In this document: positions 16,525 to 25,604 of the stretch, in pieces
Position numbering within the stretch: the stretch's first letter is position 1
How the letters are laid out: the number at the start of each line of letters is the position of its first letter
Source: Variovorax sp. V213
GTDB taxonomy: Bacteria; Pseudomonadota; Gammaproteobacteria; Burkholderiales; Burkholderiaceae_C
Assembly (NCBI RefSeq): GCF_041154455.1
Contig: NZ_AP028664.1
Location: 4,155,001 to 4,219,000 of the forward strand
Length of the DNA stretch: 64,000 nt
Direction: 5' to 3'
Position numbers and translations under genes: made by a program
The notes under the pieces: model-generated
The model's database searches: none
The model's input: only the letters and a program-made list of their open reading frames with translations
Told to the model about the DNA's origin: nothing

Positions 16525-17442
16525 TCAACGCCCCCAGCGCAGCACCAGCGGATCGAGCCGTTTCGCGGTTTCGATCAGGCCGGCGCGCGTGTCGGGGTGC
16601 ATCGTCGGCAGCGGGTGGCGCGGCGCCTCGCAGGCGATCACGCCGCCTTCTTTCATCAGCGCCTTGCAGGCGAGCAAGCCGGCCTGGCGGTTCTCGTAGT
16701 TGATGAGCGGCAGCCATTGCTGGTAAAGCGCAAAGGCCTTCTCTCGGTCGCCCGCGCGGTGCGCCTCGATGATCGGGCGGATGCCATCGGGATAGCCACC
16801 GCCCGTCATGGAGCCGGTCGCACCCGCATCCAGATCGGGCATCAGCGTGATGGCTTCCTCGCCGTCCCACGGGCCCTCGACCGCATCGCCGCCCAGGCGA
16901 ATCAACTCGCGCAGCTTGGACGCCGCACCCGGGGTCTCGATCTTGAAATACGCCACCTGCTCGATCTCGCGTGCCATGCGCGCCAGAAAAGGCGCCGACA
17001 GCAAGGTGCCGCTCGCGGGCGCGTCCTGGATCATGATCGGAATGCCCACCGCATCCGAGAGACCGGCGTAGAACTCGAAGATCTGCGGCTCCGGCACTCG
17101 GAAGGTGGCGCCGTGATAGGGCGGCATCACCATCAGCATGGCGGCGCCCATGTCTTGCGCGCGGCGGCTGCGTTCGGCGCAGATGCGGGTGCTGTAGTGG
17201 GTGGTGGTGACGATCACCGGCACGCGGCCGGCCACGTGCTCGAGCACTGTGCGCGTGAGCACCTCGCGCTCTTCGTCGGAGAGAACGAACTGCTCCGAGA
17301 AGTTGGCAAGGATGCACAGCCCGTCGGAGCCCGCATCGATCATGAAATCGACGCAGCGCTTCTGGCTTTCGAGATCGAGGGCGCCCTGTTCGGTGAAGGT
17401 GGTGGGCACCACCGGGAAGATGCCGCGGTATCTGGGAGTCAT
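16525..17442 (-). CDS. dihydrodipicolinate synthase family protein, probable 2-keto-3-deoxy-L-arabonate dehydratase
   Basis: 305-residue TIM-barrel Schiff-base enzyme. The catalytic lysine is K167 (VAYFKIE) and the partner tyrosine is Y109 (MPPYHG). This branch, with AGSDGLCILANFSEQF near residue 45, is close to L-2-keto-3-deoxyarabonate dehydratases, which convert that acid to 2-oxoglutarate semialdehyde. It is the last gene of the minus-strand sugar operon and lies 7 bp after the IlvD/Edd dehydratase that would make its substrate. Together with the aldehyde dehydrogenase at the operon start it completes the route to 2-oxoglutarate. An aldolase activity cannot be excluded from sequence alone. 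Confidence 0.85.
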   Translation of the reverse strand: MTPRYRGIFPVVPTTFTEQGALDLESQKRCVDFMIDAGSDGLCILANFSEQFVLSDEEREVLTRTVLEHVAGRVPVIVTTTHYSTRICAERSRRAQDMGAAMLMVMPPYHGATFRVPEPQIFEFYAGLSDAVGIPIMIQDAPASGTLLSAPFLARMAREIEQVAYFKIETPGAASKLRELIRLGGDAVEGPWDGEEAITLMPDLDAGATGSMTGGGYPDGIRPIIEAHRAGDREKAFALYQQWLPLINYENRQAGLLACKALMKEGGVIACEAPRHPLPTMHPDTRAGLIETAKRLDPLVLRWGR

Positions 17443-17448
17443 GATGGA

Positions 17449-19200
17449 TCAGTGTGAATGGCGGGGAACGGCGGAGCCTCTGCAGCCCACCAGAAAGTCA
17501 AAGTCGCAGCCCTCGTCGGCCTGCAGCACGTGGTTGACGTAGAGCTTCTGGTAGCCGCCGCCGCGCGTGCTCATGGGCTGCGCATCGGCGCTCGACAGCG
17601 AAGCCAGGCGGGATGCGAGTTCGTCGTCGCTGATATCGAGGTGCAGCCGGCCCGCATCGCAATCGAGTTCGATCCAGTCGCCGTCGCGCACCGCGGCCAA
17701 AGGTCCGCCGTCCGCGGCTTCAGGAGCGACGTGCAGCACCACGGTGCCATAGGCCGTACCGCTCATGCGCGCGTCCGAGATGCGCACCATGTCCTTCACG
17801 CCCTGGCGCAGCAACTTCGGCGGCAGCCCCATGTTGCCCACCTCGGCCATGCCTGGATAGCCCTTTGGGCCGCAGTTCTTCAGCACCATCACCGAACTCG
17901 CATCCACATCGAGAGATTCGTCGACGATGCGCTCCTTGTAGTGTTCGAGGTTCTCGAACACCACCGCGCGGCCCCGGTGCTTCAGCAACTCGGGCGACGC
18001 CGCGGAGGGCTTGAGCACCGCGCCGCGCGGCGAGAGATTGCCACGCAGGATGCGGATGCCGCCATCGGCAATCAGTGGGTTGTCCAGGGGACGGATCACC
18101 TCGTCGTTGAGGCTCGGCGCGTCCCGCACGTTGTCCCAGAGCGACTGGCCGTTGACGGTGAGCGCGCCTGGGTGCGGCAGCAGGCCGCTTTCGCCCAGGC
18201 GGCGCAACACGGCGGGCAGGCCGCCCGCGTAGTAGAACTCCTCCATCAGGAATCGGCCTGAAGGCTGCAGATCGACAATGGTGGGCGTGTCGCTGCCGAT
18301 GCGCGTCCAGTCTTCCAGCTCGAGATCGACGCCGATGCGACCCGCAATCGCCTTCAGATGGATCACCGCATTGGTCGATCCGCCGATGGCCGCATTGACG
18401 CGAATGGCGTTCTCAAAAGCCTCGCGCGTGAGAATCTTGGACAGCGTGAGCCCTTCTTTCGCCATCTCCACTGCGCGCATGCCCGACATCTGGGCGAGCA
18501 CGTAGCGCCGCGCGTCGACCGCCGGAATCGCCGCGTTGTGCGGCAGCGAAGTCCCCAGCGCCTCGGCCATGCAGGCCATGGTCGAAGCGGTGCCCATGGT
18601 GTTGCAGGTGCCCGCCGAGCGCGACATGCCGCCTTCGGCCGAGAGGAACTGATGCAGGTTGATCTCGCCGGCCTTGAGCGATTCGTGCAGTTGCCACACG
18701 GCCGTGCCCGAGCCGATGTTCTTGCCCTCGAGCTTGCCGTTCAACATGGGTCCGCCCGTCACCACGATGGCCGGTATGTCGCAGCTCGCGGCCCCCATCA
18801 GCAGCGCGGGCGTGGTCTTGTCGCAGCCCGTGAGCAACACCACCGCATCGACCGGGTTGCCGCGGATGGCTTCTTCCACGTCCATGCTCGCCAGGTTGCG
18901 CGTGAGCATGGCCGTGGGCCGCAGGTTCGATTCGCCGTTGGAGAACACCGGAAACTCGACCGGGAAGCCGCCCGCTTCCGAGATGCCGCGCTTCACATGC
19001 TCGGCGATCTTGCGGAAGTGCGCATTGCAGGGCGTGAGCTCCGACCAGGTGTTGCAGATGCCGATGATCGGCCGGCCGTCGAACTCATGGTCCGGTATGC
19101 CCTGGTTCTTCATCCAGCTGCGGTACATGAAGCCGTTCTTGTCGGCCGAGCCGAACCATTCGGTCGAGCGAAGCTTCTTCTTGGGGGTATCGTCCGGCAT
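17449..19200 (-). CDS. IlvD/Edd family dehydratase, probable L-arabinonate dehydratase
   Basis: 583-residue iron-sulfur dehydratase. Three cysteines stand at C58 (LTPCN), C126 (LTGCDKT) and C199 (AGTCNTMG), one residue offset from those that hold the [2Fe-2S] cluster in Rhizobium L-arabinonate dehydratase. The catalytic-type serine is in SDARMSGTAYG. It removes water from a sugar acid to give the 2-keto-3-deoxy acid. Neighbours are two CUT2 transporters upstream and a keto-deoxy-sugar-acid dehydratase 7 bp downstream, which favours pentonate rather than dihydroxy-acid (valine pathway) activity. D-xylonate or D-fuconate are alternative substrates. Confidence 0.87.
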   Translation of the reverse strand: MPDDTPKKKLRSTEWFGSADKNGFMYRSWMKNQGIPDHEFDGRPIIGICNTWSELTPCNAHFRKIAEHVKRGISEAGGFPVEFPVFSNGESNLRPTAMLTRNLASMDVEEAIRGNPVDAVVLLTGCDKTTPALLMGAASCDIPAIVVTGGPMLNGKLEGKNIGSGTAVWQLHESLKAGEINLHQFLSAEGGMSRSAGTCNTMGTASTMACMAEALGTSLPHNAAIPAVDARRYVLAQMSGMRAVEMAKEGLTLSKILTREAFENAIRVNAAIGGSTNAVIHLKAIAGRIGVDLELEDWTRIGSDTPTIVDLQPSGRFLMEEFYYAGGLPAVLRRLGESGLLPHPGALTVNGQSLWDNVRDAPSLNDEVIRPLDNPLIADGGIRILRGNLSPRGAVLKPSAASPELLKHRGRAVVFENLEHYKERIVDESLDVDASSVMVLKNCGPKGYPGMAEVGNMGLPPKLLRQGVKDMVRISDARMSGTAYGTVVLHVAPEAADGGPLAAVRDGDWIELDCDAGRLHLDISDDELASRLASLSSADAQPMSTRGGGYQKLYVNHVLQADEGCDFDFLVGCRGSAVPRHSH

Positions 19201-19238
19201 GCGGGGGTTCCTGAAAAGCGAGAGAGAAAAAGAAAGTT

Positions 19239-20267
19239 TCAGCGCCGTGGCGCGCGCGAAGTGAAGAAGCGCTGCAGCAGGCAGAACACGAAGAGCAGCG
19301 CGCCCACGACGATGCGTGTCCACCACGAGCTCAGCGTGCCGTCGAAGGAAATCAGCGTCTGGATGATCCCGAGCATCAGCACGCCGAACAGCGTGCCCGC
19401 CACGTAGCCCACGCCGCCCGTGAGCAGCGTGCCGCCGATCACCACCGCCGCGATGGCATCGAGCTCCAGCCCGAGCGCGTGCAGGCCGTAGCCCGACAGC
19501 ATGTAGAAGGTGAAGATCACGCCCGCCAGCGCCGAGCAGAAACCCGACAGCGTGTAGACGCCCACGAGCGTGGAACGCACCGGCAGGCCCATCAGCATGG
19601 CCGAATGCTCGCTGCCGCCAATGGCGTACACCGTGCGGCCGAAGGGCGTGCAATGCGCAACGAACACCGCCGCCAGCAGCACAGCGATGGCGATCACCGC
19701 ACTGATCGACAGCGAAGCCTCGCCCCACACCGGAATGCGGATCTGCGAAACCTCGGAATAGAACGCGTTGGTGATGCTGATCGAATCGATGCTGATCAGA
19801 TAGCAAAGCCCGCGCGCCAGGAACATGCCCGCCAGCGTGACGATGAAGGGCTGCAGCCTGAACCGTTCGATGAGCAGCCCCATGAACCCGCCGAAGGCCG
19901 TGCCCATGGCCAGCACCAGCGGAATCACCACCGCGGGGCTCCAGCCGTGCTTTTCGACCAGCGAAGCCGACACCATCGTGGTGAGCGCGATCACCGAGCC
20001 CACCGAGAGGTCGATGCCGCCCGAAAGAATCACGAAGGTCATGCCCACGGCGACGACGATCAGGAAGGCGTTGTCGATCAGCAGGTTGAGGAACACCTGC
20101 GCCGAAAAGAAACCGTCGTAGAACACCGAGCCCAGCGTCGCCATCAGCACGAACAGCGAGATGGTCGCCGTCAACGGCAGGTACTTGGGATTGAACCCTG
20201 CCTTGCCCCCTCTCCCGCGTGCGGGAGAGGGCTGGGGTGAGGGTGCCGCTTCGATCACCGCGCTCAT
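19239..20267 (-). CDS. yjfF: CUT2 sugar ABC transporter permease, YjfF-like
   Basis: 342-residue permease with about nine hydrophobic segments and the CUT2 signature GGIDLSVGSVIAL. It pairs with YtfT to form the channel for galactofuranose in E. coli; here arabinose or another furanose is plausible from context. Its ATG overlaps the ytfT stop (ATGA). The first ~25 residues are unusual: they are Pro/Arg/Gly-rich (PSPQPSPARGRG) and encoded by a palindromic intergenic-type repeat at 20201-20246, so the native start may be downstream and the extension recently acquired. Confidence 0.88.
   Translation of the reverse strand: MSAVIEAAPSPQPSPARGRGGKAGFNPKYLPLTATISLFVLMATLGSVFYDGFFSAQVFLNLLIDNAFLIVVAVGMTFVILSGGIDLSVGSVIALTTMVSASLVEKHGWSPAVVIPLVLAMGTAFGGFMGLLIERFRLQPFIVTLAGMFLARGLCYLISIDSISITNAFYSEVSQIRIPVWGEASLSISAVIAIAVLLAAVFVAHCTPFGRTVYAIGGSEHSAMLMGLPVRSTLVGVYTLSGFCSALAGVIFTFYMLSGYGLHALGLELDAIAAVVIGGTLLTGGVGYVAGTLFGVLMLGIIQTLISFDGTLSSWWTRIVVGALLFVFCLLQRFFTSRAPRR
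20201..20246. repeat. palindromic GC-rich repeat inside the yjfF 5' coding region
   Basis: CCCTCTCCCGC (20208-20218) and GCGGGAGAGGG (20221-20231) form a perfect 11-bp inverted repeat around GT, followed by the CTGGGGTGAGGG tail. This is the common dispersed element whose translation yields LTPALSRTRERG-like peptides in many proteobacterial genomes. It is normally intergenic; here it is read in frame as the N-terminus of the permease. Confidence 0.8.
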
Positions 20268-21298
20268 GACCTGGCCCCCTCATGCACCGGCCGCTGCACC
20301 AGCGCCCGGATCTCCGCCCTGAACTCCGGCGACTGCAACAGCATCACCGCGAACACCACCACGGCCTTCACGACGAGATTGATCTCCGGCGGCACGCCCA
20401 GCGAGTAGATGGCGTAGGTCAGCGTCTGGATGATCAGCGCGCCGATCACGCTGCCCATGAGGCTGAAACGCCCGCCCGTGAGCGCGGTACCGCCCAGCGT
20501 CACCGCCAGGATCGCGTCGAGCTCCAGCAGCTGTCCCGCGTTGTTGCCGTCCGCGCTCTTCACGTTGGAGCTGATCAGAAGACCCGCGATGCCGGCGCAG
20601 ACGCCGCAGAACGCATAGGCGCCGACAATGAGCCGGCGTGCCTGCACGCCCGCCACGCGCGCGGCCGTCGGGTTGATGCCCACCGCCTGGATGAACAGGC
20701 CCAGCGCAGTGCGCGTGATGGCGAGATAGAGCAGCACGAAGACCGCCGCCACGATGAACAGCGAGAACGGCAGCCCCAGCAGATAGCCGCTGCCGAGGAA
20801 GAAGAAAGGCTTGTAGTAGATCGTGATGATCTGCCCGTCGGCGATGAGCTGTGCGATGCCGCGGCCCGCCACCATGAGGATCAGCGTTGCGATGATCGGC
20901 TGCATGCCGACCTTGGCGACCAGCATTCCGTTCCATAGGCCGCACAGCAGCGCAATGCCGAGTGCCGCCGCAATGGCCAGCCACATCGGAAAGCGGCTCA
21001 CGTCGCTCGCCACGGAGCCGCCGATCATCCAGGCCGCCAGTGCCGCGGCAATGGCCACCACCGCGCCCACCGAAATGTCGATGCCGCGCGTGGCAATGAC
21101 CAGTGTCATGCCGAGCGATACCAGCACCAAAGGCGCCGCGCGGTTGAGGATGTCGACCAGGCTGCCGTAGAGATGGCCGTCGCGCCATTCGAGGTGCAGA
21201 AAGCTGGCGTTGAATGCGGTGTTGACCGCGAGCAGCAGTACCAGCGTGACTATCGGCCACGCGAGGCGATGGCCCATGAGGGACGAGAGGCGTTTCAT
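20264..21298 (-). CDS. ytfT: CUT2 sugar ABC transporter permease, YtfT-like
   Basis: 344-residue permease with about nine membrane segments and the signature TRGIDISVGAVVAIAAALAAW. It is the partner of YjfF in the YtfQRT-YjfF furanose importer. The start at 21298 overlaps the stop of ytfR by ATGA, and its own stop overlaps the yjfF start the same way, showing an uninterrupted operon. Longer upstream reading in this frame is arginine-rich antisense to ytfR and was rejected as a start. Confidence 0.88.
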   Translation of the reverse strand: MKRLSSLMGHRLAWPIVTLVLLLAVNTAFNASFLHLEWRDGHLYGSLVDILNRAAPLVLVSLGMTLVIATRGIDISVGAVVAIAAALAAWMIGGSVASDVSRFPMWLAIAAALGIALLCGLWNGMLVAKVGMQPIIATLILMVAGRGIAQLIADGQIITIYYKPFFFLGSGYLLGLPFSLFIVAAVFVLLYLAITRTALGLFIQAVGINPTAARVAGVQARRLIVGAYAFCGVCAGIAGLLISSNVKSADGNNAGQLLELDAILAVTLGGTALTGGRFSLMGSVIGALIIQTLTYAIYSLGVPPEINLVVKAVVVFAVMLLQSPEFRAEIRALVQRPVHEGARS

Positions 21299-22815
21299 GC
21301 TGCTGCAATCATTTCGTAGACCTCGTCTTCGGTCGAACCGCCCGGCAGCTCTCCAACCTTCTTGCGATCGCGCAGCACCACGATGCGATGCGCCACGCGC
21401 ACCACCTCGCTGATTTCGGAAGAGATGAAGATCACCGCCATGCCCGCGCGTGCGAGCCGCAATATCTCTTCCATGATTTCCTGCTTGGCCGCCACGTCGA
21501 TGCCGCGCGTCGGCTCGTCCAGGATCAACAGGCGCGGCTCGGTCGCGAGCCAGCGCGCGATCATGGCTTTCTGCTGGTTGCCGCCCGACAGCAGGCCGAT
21601 GGGAGTTTCCACGCTCGCGGTCTTGATGCCCAGCGACGAGACAAACCGCTCGGCCATCGCGGTCTGCTCGGCGTGCGACAGAAAGCGCCGTGTGCCGAGC
21701 CGCGCCTGCAGCGCGAGCGCAATGTTCTCGCGCACCGACAGCTCGGCCACGATGCCGTCGGTCTTGCGCTCTTCGGGGCACAGCGCCAGCCCTTCGCGAA
21801 TGGCGTCGGCGGGGTTCGAGAAGTTGACGGTTCGGCCGTCGATCCTCAGCACGCCCCGGTCGGGTGTTTCGAGCCCGAACAGCAAACGCGCAAGCTCGGT
21901 GCGCCCAGCGCCGAGCAGGCCGGCAATGCCGACGACCTCGCCGGCGCGCACGCGCAAGTCGGTCGCCTGCAGCTGCCCTGCCTGGCCCAGGGCCTCGGCC
22001 TGCAGCAACGCCGGCGCCGTTTCGTCGAGTGAGGGAAGCGCAGCCGGCCGCGCCGACTGGGCCGCGAGTTCCCGTCCGAGCATTGCGGCAATCAATGCCT
22101 GCGGGCCAAGATCCGCCGCACGCCACTCGCCCACCCAGTTGCCGTTGCGCAGCACCGTGATGCGGTCGGACACCGCATACATCTGGTTGAGAAAGTGCGT
22201 CACGAAGACGATGGCGAGCCCTTCGCCGCGCAGGCGCCGCAGCACCTCGAACAGCTTCTCCACCTCGTCATCGTCGAGGCTCGAGGTCGGCTCGTCCAGG
22301 ATCAGCACCTTTGACGATACGCCGAGCGCGCGCGCTATCGCCACCATCTGCTGCACCGCGACCGAGTAGCTCGACAGCAGTCGGGTCACGTCGATGTCGA
22401 GCCCGATGCGCGCCAGCAGCTCCTCGGCACGACGGTTGACGGCCGCCCAGTCGATGCGGAAACCCTGCGCCGCGCCGCAACGCGGATAGCGACCCGCAAA
22501 CACGTTCTCGGCCACCGAGAGGTTCGGGCACAGGTTGACCTCCTGGTACACCGTGCTGATGCCCAGCTTCTGCGCCTCGAGCGGCGACGCGGGATGAATG
22601 GCTTTGCCGTCGAGGTTGATCTCGCCGCCACTCGAAGGGAGCACGCCCGTGAGCACCTTGATCAGCGTCGACTTGCCCGCGCCGTTCTGCCCCATGAGCG
22701 CGTGAATCTCGCCCGGATAGAGCCGCAGCTGCACGTCGCGCAGCACCGGAATGCCGCCGAACTGCTTGTGGATGCCCCGCAGTTCGAGCACGGGGCTGAT
22801 GCTGCTCTGGCTCAT
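21295..22815 (-). CDS. ytfR: CUT2 sugar ABC transporter ATP-binding protein, YtfR-like
   Basis: 506 residues with two fused nucleotide-binding domains. The first has GQNGAGKST Walker A and LILDEPTSSLD Walker B. The second has the degenerate Walker A (GLLGAGRTEL) typical of CUT2 ATPases, LSGGNQQK, and LILDEPTRGID. Length and layout fit RbsA/YtfR. It powers the YtfT/YjfF channel encoded immediately downstream. The gene begins 4 bp after the gguB-like permease stops, so the two transporters share a transcript. Confidence 0.9.
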   Translation of the reverse strand: MSQSSISPVLELRGIHKQFGGIPVLRDVQLRLYPGEIHALMGQNGAGKSTLIKVLTGVLPSSGGEINLDGKAIHPASPLEAQKLGISTVYQEVNLCPNLSVAENVFAGRYPRCGAAQGFRIDWAAVNRRAEELLARIGLDIDVTRLLSSYSVAVQQMVAIARALGVSSKVLILDEPTSSLDDDEVEKLFEVLRRLRGEGLAIVFVTHFLNQMYAVSDRITVLRNGNWVGEWRAADLGPQALIAAMLGRELAAQSARPAALPSLDETAPALLQAEALGQAGQLQATDLRVRAGEVVGIAGLLGAGRTELARLLFGLETPDRGVLRIDGRTVNFSNPADAIREGLALCPEERKTDGIVAELSVRENIALALQARLGTRRFLSHAEQTAMAERFVSSLGIKTASVETPIGLLSGGNQQKAMIARWLATEPRLLILDEPTRGIDVAAKQEIMEEILRLARAGMAVIFISSEISEVVRVAHRIVVLRDRKKVGELPGGSTEDEVYEMIAAA

Positions 22816-22819
22816 GCGA

Positions 22820-24046
22820 CTACTTGTTCTTGTTGTAGACGTCGATGAACACCGCGGCCAGCAGCACCAGGCCCTTGATGACCTGCTGGTAGTCGATGCC
22901 GATGCCGAGGATCGACATGCCGTTGTTCATCACGCCCATGATGAAGGCGCCGATCACCGCGCCCATCACCCGGCCCACGCCGCCCGAGGCCGAGGCGCCG
23001 CCGATGAAGCAGGCCGCGATCACGTCGAGCTCGAAGCCCAGGCCGGCCTTGGGCGTGGCCGTGTTGAGCCGTGCCGCGAACACCAGGCCCGCGAGCGCAG
23101 CCAGCGCGCCCATGTTCACGAAGGTCAGGAACGCGAGCCGCTGCGTCTTCACGCCCGACAGCCGTGCCGCCTTCTCGTTGCCGCCCAGCGCATAGATGCG
23201 CCGGCCGATGGTGGTTCGGTTGGTGACGAAGTCGTACACCACGATCAGCACCGCCATCACGATCAGCACATTGGGCAGGCCCTTGTAGGTCGAGAGCAGA
23301 TAGCTGAAGAAGAGGATGATGCCCGCGAAGAACAGGTTCTTTACCAGGAAGAACGCATAGGGCTCGGTTTCCATGCCGTGCGCCGCGAGCTTGGCCCGGC
23401 CGCGCAGCTTGAAGAACACCAGCGCCGCCGCTGCCAGTGCGCCCACCACCAGCGAGGTGATGCGCAGCCCACCGGCATCAAGGCCACCCATCGGATCGGG
23501 AATGAAGCCCGAACTCAGCCGCTGGAACTCGACCGGAAACGGCCCCACCGACTGTCCCGCCAACAGCGCCAGCGTGAGCCCCTTGAACACCAGCATGCCT
23601 GCAAGCGTGACGATGAACGACGGAATCTTGCGGAACGCCACGAACCAGCCCTGCGCCGCGCCGATGACCGCGCCCGCCGCAATGCTGATGATGGCCGTGG
23701 GCACGAAATGCCATTCGTACTCGACCATCAGCACGGCCGCCAACGCCCCGATGAAGCCGCAGACCGAACCGACCGACAGGTCGATGTGGCCCGCCACGAT
23801 CACCAGCAGCATGCCGAGCGCCATGATGACGACGTAGCTGTTCTGCAGCAGCAGGTTGGTGAGGTTCAGCGGACGCAGCAGCGTGCCGTCGGTCAGCACC
23901 TGGAACAGCACCATGATCGCGACCAGCGAGATCAGCATGCCGTATTCGCGCAGGTTGTTCTTCAGGAAGCCGGCGTGCAGCTTCGGGCCGGCCTCCGCGA
24001 CGGGGACGGCGGCGTTCACCGCCGCGTTGACGTCAGGCTGCGACAT
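22820..24046 (-). CDS. gguB: multiple-monosaccharide ABC transporter permease (GguB/MmsB)
   Basis: 408-residue CUT2 permease, longer than RbsC types, as expected for the XylH/GguB branch. It carries GHIDLSVGSVCGF and more than ten hydrophobic segments. It forms the channel for the ChvE-dependent uptake of galactose, arabinose, xylose, glucose and others. Its start lies inside the last 14 bp of the upstream ATPase gene, a tight overlap that suggests coupled translation. The C-terminus ends DVYNKNK. Confidence 0.9.
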   Translation of the reverse strand: MSQPDVNAAVNAAVPVAEAGPKLHAGFLKNNLREYGMLISLVAIMVLFQVLTDGTLLRPLNLTNLLLQNSYVVIMALGMLLVIVAGHIDLSVGSVCGFIGALAAVLMVEYEWHFVPTAIISIAAGAVIGAAQGWFVAFRKIPSFIVTLAGMLVFKGLTLALLAGQSVGPFPVEFQRLSSGFIPDPMGGLDAGGLRITSLVVGALAAAALVFFKLRGRAKLAAHGMETEPYAFFLVKNLFFAGIILFFSYLLSTYKGLPNVLIVMAVLIVVYDFVTNRTTIGRRIYALGGNEKAARLSGVKTQRLAFLTFVNMGALAALAGLVFAARLNTATPKAGLGFELDVIAACFIGGASASGGVGRVMGAVIGAFIMGVMNNGMSILGIGIDYQQVIKGLVLLAAVFIDVYNKNK

Positions 24047-25604
24047 GGACGGAACTCCCCGCGCTCACGATGGCGTGCATGATGCGCTCTTGCGAAGCCT
24101 CGGCCGCCGGAAATTCGGCCACGAAGCGGCCCTCGTTCATCACGTAGATGCGGTCGCACATGCCGAGCAGTTCCGGCAGTTCGGAAGAAATCATGAGAAT
24201 GCCTTTGCCCTCGCTCGCGAGCTGGTCGATGATGGTGTAGATCTCGTACTTGGCGCCCACGTCGATGCCGCGCGTGGGTTCGTCAAGAATCAATAGTTCG
24301 GGCTTGGTGAAGAGCCATTTGCTGAGCACCACCTTCTGCTGGTTGCCGCCCGACAGGTTGACCACCAGCTGTTCCACGCCCGAAGAGCGGATGTTGAGTG
24401 CCTTGCGGTAGTCGACCGCGACCTTGAATTCGCGCGCGTCGTCGATCACCATGGCGTTGGAAACCGCCTCCAGGTTGGCCAAGCTCACGTTCTTGCGAAT
24501 GTCTTCCTCGAGCACGAGCCCGAGGCCCTTGCGGTCTTCGGTGACATAGGCAATGCCATGGTCGATGGCCTTGCGCACCGTGCCCACGTCCACCGGCTGG
24601 CCGTGCATCAGCACCGTGCCGCTGATGCGCTGGCCGTAGGACTTGCCGAACACGCTCATCGCGAGTTCGGTGCGCCCCGCGCCCATGAGGCCTGCGATGC
24701 CGACGATCTCGCCACGCCGCACATGCAGGTTCACGCCCTTGATCTGCTCGCGGTCGGCATGCAGCGCATGGTGCACGCGCCAGTCGCGCACCTCGAACAC
24801 CGTCTCGCCGATCTTCGGATGGCGCTGCGGATAGCGGTGCGCCATGTCGCGGCCGACCATGCCGCGGATGATGCGGTCTTCGCTGATCGGCTGGCCGCGG
24901 CAGTCCATCGTCTCCACCGTGGCGCCGTCGCGCAGCACGGTGATCGAGTCGGCCACCTTGGCAATTTCGTTGAGCTTGTGCGAGATCAAGATTGACGCGA
25001 TGCCCTGCCGCTTCAGTTCGAGCAGCAGCATCAGCAATGCATCGCTGTCGTTCTCGTTGAGGCTGGCGGTGGGCTCGTCCAGGATCAGCAGCTTGACTTC
25101 CTTTGCCAACGCCTTGGCAATCTCCACCAGCTGCTGCTTGCCCACGCCCAGGTCGGTCACGAGCGTGGTGGGCGGCTCCTTGAGGCCCACCTTGGTCAGC
25201 AGCTCGCGAGTCTTCGCATAGGCGGCGAACCAGTCGATCACGCCGCCATGCGCAATCTCGTTGCCGAGAAAGATGTTCTCGGCAATGGACAGCAGCGGCA
25301 CCAGCGCCAGCTCCTGGTGGATGATGATGATGCCGAGCTTCTCGCTGTCGGCAATGCCCTTGAAGCGGCGCAACTCGCCCTCGAAGTGGATCTCGCCGGT
25401 GTACGAGTCGCACGGGTAGACGCCGCTCAGCACCTTCATGAGCGTCGACTTGCCCGCGCCGTTCTCGCCGACCACCGCGTGGATCTCGCCCGCGCGCACC
25501 GCCAGGTTGACGTCGCAGAGCGCCTTCACGCCGGGAAACGTCTTGGTGATGCCGCGCATCTCGAGGATGCTGCGCGTGTCCGCTGCCGCCATGCCGATGC
25601 TCAC
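24033..25604 (-). CDS. gguA: multiple-monosaccharide ABC transporter ATP-binding protein (GguA/MmsA)
   Basis: 523 residues with two ABC domains. Domain one has GENGAGKST and the Walker B LLILDEPTASLNENDS. Domain two has GLMGAGRTEL, NLSGGNQQK and LLILDEPTRGIDVGAK. The HADREQIKGVNLHVRRGE linker is typical of GguA/XylG proteins. The ATG at 25604 overlaps the chvE stop (ATGA); a second in-frame ATG four codons later is possible. It energises GguB. Confidence 0.9.
   Translation of the reverse strand: MSIGMAAADTRSILEMRGITKTFPGVKALCDVNLAVRAGEIHAVVGENGAGKSTLMKVLSGVYPCDSYTGEIHFEGELRRFKGIADSEKLGIIIIHQELALVPLLSIAENIFLGNEIAHGGVIDWFAAYAKTRELLTKVGLKEPPTTLVTDLGVGKQQLVEIAKALAKEVKLLILDEPTASLNENDSDALLMLLLELKRQGIASILISHKLNEIAKVADSITVLRDGATVETMDCRGQPISEDRIIRGMVGRDMAHRYPQRHPKIGETVFEVRDWRVHHALHADREQIKGVNLHVRRGEIVGIAGLMGAGRTELAMSVFGKSYGQRISGTVLMHGQPVDVGTVRKAIDHGIAYVTEDRKGLGLVLEEDIRKNVSLANLEAVSNAMVIDDAREFKVAVDYRKALNIRSSGVEQLVVNLSGGNQQKVVLSKWLFTKPELLILDEPTRGIDVGAKYEIYTIIDQLASEGKGILMISSELPELLGMCDRIYVMNEGRFVAEFPAAEASQERIMHAIVSAGSSVHVAA

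Noticed and set aside
22751..24082. Plus-strand open frames opposite the sugar transporter genes
   Set aside because: Composition is dominated by His, Arg and Gln with no domains; they mirror real minus-strand genes.
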